Source: Mycobacterium sp. 1081908.1
GTDB taxonomy: Bacteria; Actinomycetota; Actinomycetes; Mycobacteriales; Mycobacteriaceae
Direction of reading: 5' to 3'
NCBI RefSeq assembly: GCF_001673535.1
Contig: NZ_LZLY01000005.1
Span: 1-64,000, forward strand
DNA length: 64,000 bases
A program made the translations under genes and the position numbers. Positions 60,835-64,000 of this stretch are shown one piece after another. The notes beneath the pieces were generated by a model. That model was not told where the DNA came from. It searched no databases and saw only the letters and a list, made by a program, of their open reading frames with translations. Every line of letters begins with the position of its first letter. Position 1 is the stretch's first letter.

Positions 60835-61847
60835 GATTTGTCGCCCTTCGACCGGTGGGAGTTCCGATCAGCCTTCTGACCTCCAGCATCGCGCACCGAA
60901 GTCTCGACAAGTGCACTTCCGTCGGCCTCGCTATCGAGTTTTCGCAAGATGAGACCTTCCCGCAACGCCCACGGGCAGATGTCCACCGCTTCGATCGACA
61001 GCACGCGCATACTCGCCTCGGCCACCAGGGCACCCGCCACGATCTGGGGTGCCCGCTCGGCGCTCACTCCTTCCAGTTCAGCCCGGTCAGCGGTCGTCAT
61101 CCTAGAGATGAAAGATATGAGTTGTCTGAGGCCGTTTGCTGTCAGCGTCCGCTTCACCCGCGGTCCGGCCGCCGACGGCGCGGCCCCGGTGAGCCGCGCC
61201 AGCGAGCGGAACGTCTTGGACGTGGCGACCGCGAGATCGGGGGCGCCGGCGTCGAGCACCGTGTCACGGGCGTCGGCGAGCTCGGCGTCCAGCCAGTCCC
61301 GCAGCATCGCCACGCGGCGCCGGCCGGGCGGATCGTCCGGCAGCCACTCGCGGGTCAGTCGCCCGGCGCCCAGCGGCAACGACAGCGCGACCTCGGGCTC
61401 CTCGTCGACGCCGCTGGACAACTCCAGCGATCCCCCACCGATGTCGAGGTTGATGATTCGCCCGGCGCTCCAGCCGTACCACCGCCGCACCGCCAGGAAG
61501 GTCAGCCGCGACTCGTCGACGCCGCGCAGCACCTCGAGCTCGACGCCGGCCTCTTTGCGGACCCGCGACAGCACGTCGTCGGAGTTCTCCGCGTCGCGGA
61601 CCGCCGAGGTGGCGAAGGCCATCAGCTCCTCGCAGCCGGAGCTGTCGGCGATCTTGGCGAACTCTTCGATCGTCGAGACCAACTTGTCGGCGCCGCGTTT
61701 GGTGATCTTTCCCGAGCTGTCAATGGACTCCGAGAGGCGCAGCGTCGCCTTGGTCGAACTCATGGGTGTCGGGTGCCCACCGCGGTGCGCGTCAACCACC
61801 AACAGGTGAACTGTGTTGCTGCCCACGTCGAGCACACCTAACCGCAC
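60831..61847 (-). CDS. ppx1: Exopolyphosphatase/pppGpp-phosphohydrolase family protein (Ppx1-like, Rv0496-like)
   Basis: 338 residues from GTG 61847. Actin-like ATPase (ASKHA) fold of the Ppx/GppA type: [20 protein letters not shown] is phosphate loop 1, [19 protein letters not shown] the conserved linker, and [15 protein letters not shown] phosphate loop 2 with the family's Glu. At about 340 residues it is the short form, without the C-terminal HD domain. In M. tuberculosis this protein is described as a short-chain exopolyphosphatase, linking it to polyphosphate and the stringent response. It is divergent from the gene at 61920 by 72 bp. Confidence 0.93.
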   Translation of the reverse strand: MRLGVLDVGSNTVHLLVVDAHRGGHPTPMSSTKATLRLSESIDSSGKITKRGADKLVSTIEEFAKIADSSGCEELMAFATSAVRDAENSDDVLSRVRKEAGVELEVLRGVDESRLTFLAVRRWYGWSAGRIINLDIGGGSLELSSGVDEEPEVALSLPLGAGRLTREWLPDDPPGRRRVAMLRDWLDAELADARDTVLDAGAPDLAVATSKTFRSLARLTGAAPSAAGPRVKRTLTANGLRQLISFISRMTTADRAELEGVSAERAPQIVAGALVAEASMRVLSIEAVDICPWALREGLILRKLDSEADGSALVETSVRDAGGQKADRNSHRSKGDKS

Positions 61848-61919
61848 AGAAACAACCTAGTCGGAGTCGTCTCGCGTCGAAGGGCCAGCCAGGCGGAATC
61901 GTGGACTAACGTTGGAAAA

Positions 61920-62705
61920 GTGGCAGATCCGCACCCGCAGCCGGGACAAGAGGTCGAATTGGATTTCGCCCGTGAGTGGGTGGAGTTCTACGACCCGGAC
62001 AACCCCGAGCACCTGATCGCGGCCGACCTCACCTGGCTGCTGTCGCGTTGGACGTGCGTGTTTGGCACCCCGGCCTGCCGCGGCACGGTCGAGGGCCGCC
62101 CGGACGACGGGTGTTGCTCGCACGGCGCGTTCCTGTCCGACGACGACGACCGCGCGCGGCTCGACGACGCGGTCAAGACGCTGACCGACGACGACTGGCA
62201 ATTTCGCGAAAAAGGCTTGGGCCGCAAGGGTTATCTGGAACTCGACGAGCATGACGGGCAGCCGCAGTACCGCACCCGCAAGCACAAGGACGCGTGCATC
62301 TTCCTGAACCGGCCGGGCTTTGCCGGCGGCGCCGGGTGCGCACTGCACACCAAGGCGCTCAAGCTGGGTGTGGCGCCGCTGACCATGAAACCCGACGTCT
62401 GCTGGCAGCTGCCCATCCGGCGCAGCCAGGAATGGGTGACCCGGCCGGACGGCACCGAGATCCTCAAAACCTGGGTCACCGAATACGATCGCCGGGGCTG
62501 GGGCTCCGGCGGCGCGGACCTGCACTGGTATTGCACCGGCGACCCGGCCGCCCACGTCGGCGCCAAGCAGGTCTGGGAAAGCCTGGCCGACGAGCTCGAA
62601 GAGCTGCTCGGCACCAAGGCCTACGCCGAGCTGGCGGCAATGTGCAAGCGCCGCAGCAAGTTAGGGCTCATCGCGGTGCACCCGGCCACCCGGGTCGCCG
62701 AGTAG
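61920..62705 (+). CDS. Cysteine-rich conserved protein (Rv0495c-like)
   Basis: 261 residues from GTG 61920. Soluble, with about eight cysteines in spaced groups: [55 protein letters not shown] and HWYCTGD. The pattern recalls YkgJ/DUF3109-type putative metal or iron-sulphur proteins, in which Cys-rich N-terminal segments chelate a metal; this assignment is tentative. An extended Asp/Glu-rich stretch ([14 protein letters not shown]) is present. It lies convergent with the FadR-type regulator, ending 13 bp from it. Function is unknown. Confidence 0.85.
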   Translation: MADPHPQPGQEVELDFAREWVEFYDPDNPEHLIAADLTWLLSRWTCVFGTPACRGTVEGRPDDGCCSHGAFLSDDDDRARLDDAVKTLTDDDWQFREKGLGRKGYLELDEHDGQPQYRTRKHKDACIFLNRPGFAGGAGCALHTKALKLGVAPLTMKPDVCWQLPIRRSQEWVTRPDGTEILKTWVTEYDRRGWGSGGADLHWYCTGDPAAHVGAKQVWESLADELEELLGTKAYAELAAMCKRRSKLGLIAVHPATRVAE

Positions 62706-62718
62706 CCCGAGCCGTGGC

Positions 62719-63441
62719 TCAGGTCTCGTGAGTTTTCCTGTAGGCCAACACCATTCGCAGTGCGCTGGCGTTTAGGTAGCCCTCGACCGCCGCGGCGGCC
62801 GCCTCGGCGTCGCGCGCCAGCACCGCGTCGGTGATGGCCCGCAGGTCCGCGACCACCGGGGCGGCGTCGTCATAGGCCGCGGTGAGCTCGTGCTCGCGGC
62901 CGCCGAACGCGTGCTCGACCCAGCGATACATCAAGCCCAGCGCGCGGTTGCGGCTGCCGTGGATCAGCACCCGGAAGTAGGCGAGGTCGGCGGCCTGCAG
63001 CGCCGCGGGCCCGTCGGCGTCGGCCACCGCCGCCAGCGCGGCGCGCAACGCGTCGGCATCCTCGGGCGTGCCCCGCTCCGCGGCCAACCGCCCGATCAGC
63101 GGGCCCAGCGCCGCCCGGATCTCCAGCAGCTCGGCCAGGAACTCGGGGCCGAGTTTGCGCACCAGCGCCTCCACGACCGCGGGATGGGTCAGCGCCTCGG
63201 GGTCGCGCACCACGTTGCCGCTGCCGTGCCGGGCCTCGATGAGCCCCATCTGCTGCAAGCGGGCCAGCCCCAGGCGCAGCGACGTGCGGTTCACGTTGAG
63301 CTGCTCGGCCAGCTCCCGCTCGGGCGGCAGCGTGGACCCGGGCGGGAAGGCGCCGTCGAGGATGGCGTCGGCGATCGACGCGGCGATCTGTTCATCGACC
63401 CGCTGTCGATCCGGCGGCTGCAGCGCACTTGACTGGTTCAT
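62719..63441 (-). CDS. GntR/FadR-family transcriptional regulator (Rv0494-like)
   Basis: 240 residues from ATG 63441 ([20 protein letters not shown]); an upstream TTG at 63453 would add VEP. The winged-helix GntR domain is at residues about 16-80: [50 protein letters not shown]. The all-helical FCD-type effector domain ([52 protein letters not shown]) follows. I recall the M. tuberculosis orthologue as an autoregulated, starvation-responsive FadR-like factor responding to long-chain acyl-CoA. The palindrome at 63440-63454 overlaps the start and fits autoregulation. Confidence 0.93.
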   Translation of the reverse strand: MNQSSALQPPDRQRVDEQIAASIADAILDGAFPPGSTLPPERELAEQLNVNRTSLRLGLARLQQMGLIEARHGSGNVVRDPEALTHPAVVEALVRKLGPEFLAELLEIRAALGPLIGRLAAERGTPEDADALRAALAAVADADGPAALQAADLAYFRVLIHGSRNRALGLMYRWVEHAFGGREHELTAAYDDAAPVVADLRAITDAVLARDAEAAAAAVEGYLNASALRMVLAYRKTHET

Positions 63442-63454
63442 TGGCTCAACCAAT
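63440..63454. promoter_or_regulatory. Palindrome overlapping the FadR-type regulator start
   Basis: ATTGG-CTCAA-CCAAT, perfect 5-bp arms around a 5-bp centre. It covers the ATG at 63441 and the TTG at 63453, in the 77-bp gap shared with the divergent gene at 63519. GntR/FadR sites have the form TNGTnnnACnA or TTGG...CCAA, so self-regulation is likely but unproven. A second CCAA half-site occurs at 63464-63467. Confidence 0.45.
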
Positions 63455-63518
63455 ATAGTGGACCAACCGGGTGCGAGGGATCAAGCGCGCGCCCGCGTCC
63501 CGATCGGAGGTGAGCCAC

Positions 63519-64000
63519 ATGGACGACGAGATGCGATCGGCCGCGGCCCCGCGCTGGCGGGGCAAGGCCGGCCGCGTGGAAGTCTGGTACGCCACCCTGT
63601 CGGATCCCGTGACGCGCGCCGGCCTGTGGATCCACTGCGAGACGGTGGCGCCGCTGCACGCGGCGGACGCGCCCTACGCGCACGGCTGGGCGACGTGGTT
63701 CGCGCCCGACGGTCCGCCGCGCACCGAGCGGTTCGGCCCCGAACCCGCCGCGCCGGCGGCGGGCGCGGCCTGGTTCGACGCGGCCGGCGTGCGCGCGGCC
63801 CCGGAACAGCTGGCCGGCAGCGCGGGGTCCCTGGCGTGGAACCTGTCCTGGAAGGACGCCGGCGCGCCGCTGTGGACGTTCCCCCGCGCGGCGTGGGAGC
63901 GCGAGTTGTTGCCGGGCGCCCAGGTGGTCCTCGCGCCCACCGCCGAGTTCGCCGGCTCATTGACCGTCGCGGACGCCGCGGTCCACGTCGACGGCTGGCG
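63519..64000 (+). CDS. Conserved hypothetical protein, 3' end beyond window (Rv0493c-like)
   Basis: An open frame from ATG 63519 to the window edge (160 complete codons, no stop) with GGAGG at 63506-63510, divergent from the FadR-type gene. It begins MDDEMRSAAAPRWRGKAGRV, continues EVWYATLSDPVTRAGLWIHC, then carries HGWATWFAPDGPPRTERFG and SLAWNLSWKD. Regular Trp and short strands suggest a beta-rich soluble protein. I recall a conserved hypothetical gene (Rv0493c) at this place in M. tuberculosis. Function is unknown; only about half the gene is in the window if lengths agree. Confidence 0.8.
   Translation, partial: MDDEMRSAAAPRWRGKAGRVEVWYATLSDPVTRAGLWIHCETVAPLHAADAPYAHGWATWFAPDGPPRTERFGPEPAAPAAGAAWFDAAGVRAAPEQLAGSAGSLAWNLSWKDAGAPLWTFPRAAWERELLPGAQVVLAPTAEFAGSLTVADAAVHVDGW

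Noticed and set aside
1..64000. tRNA, rRNA, insertion sequences, CRISPR arrays or prophage genes
   Set aside because: I looked for these and recognised none. The excisionase-type HTH protein at 56873-57130 has no integrase nearby and is a chromosomal regulator.

Overview
The window is about 64 kb of very GC-rich chromosome from a slow-growing Mycobacterium. The sequence shows a PE_PGRS gene, a cyclopropane mycolic acid synthase, F420-type (DUF385) oxidoreductases, a mycobacterial bS22 gene, many GTG/TTG starts and tightly overlapping operons. From memory, gene order from menB to the right end follows M. tuberculosis Rv0548c back to Rv0493c, in inverted orientation. I name Rv orthologues on that recalled synteny, without an alignment. 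PE_PGRS genes argue against core M. avium and for a lineage nearer M. kansasii, M. gordonae or M. marinum, but I cannot name the species.

Layout. 1-5.7 kb is accessory: a PE_PGRS gene, an in-frame chimera of a truncated LuxR-type ATPase and a glycine-rich tail, a TetR/aldo-keto reductase pair with twin operators, an F420-type oxidoreductase and a secreted protein. 5.7-12.5 kb is menB, an SDR, a glyoxalase-fold protein, pitA, small proteins, menE and a membrane protein. 12.5-18.2 kb holds two glycosyltransferase-like genes, a proline/threonine-rich membrane protein with duplicated domains, and a polytopic membrane protein. 18.2-21.5 kb is an epimerase, MTA phosphorylase, menA and small membrane proteins. 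21.5-28.7 kb is one minus-strand run, hemL, phosphatase, thioredoxin-like lipoprotein, ccdA, resB, ccsA and a MinD-like ATPase, joining haem supply to System II cytochrome c maturation. 28.9-42.3 kb is transport and envelope: an amino-acid permease, an MHS transporter with an SsuD-like monooxygenase, a phosphoesterase lipoprotein, a Tat esterase, two acyltransferases, a GDSL hydrolase and an anti-anti-sigma protein. 42.1-48.2 kb is the haem operon hemA-C-D-B.

The most notable region is 48.28-51.69 kb, lying between the haem operon and serB1: two WXG100 proteins resembling EsxF and EsxE, a 793-residue protein whose first ~435 residues closely resemble the CpnT channel domain, a proline-rich linker, a C-terminal domain that is not the known TNT toxin, and an AT-rich small gene overlapping by ATGA that looks like its immunity gene. 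It reads as a CpnT-family polymorphic toxin with an exchanged toxin/immunity module, in an interval that I recall holds mmpS2/mmpL2 in M. tuberculosis.

52-64 kb is conserved core: serB1, a MaoC-like dehydratase, cmaA2, an acyltransferase, an epimerase, bS22, a small HTH protein, proC, a thioesterase-like protein, a TIM-barrel protein, a membrane protein, ppx, a Cys-rich protein, a FadR-type regulator and a gene cut by the window edge.
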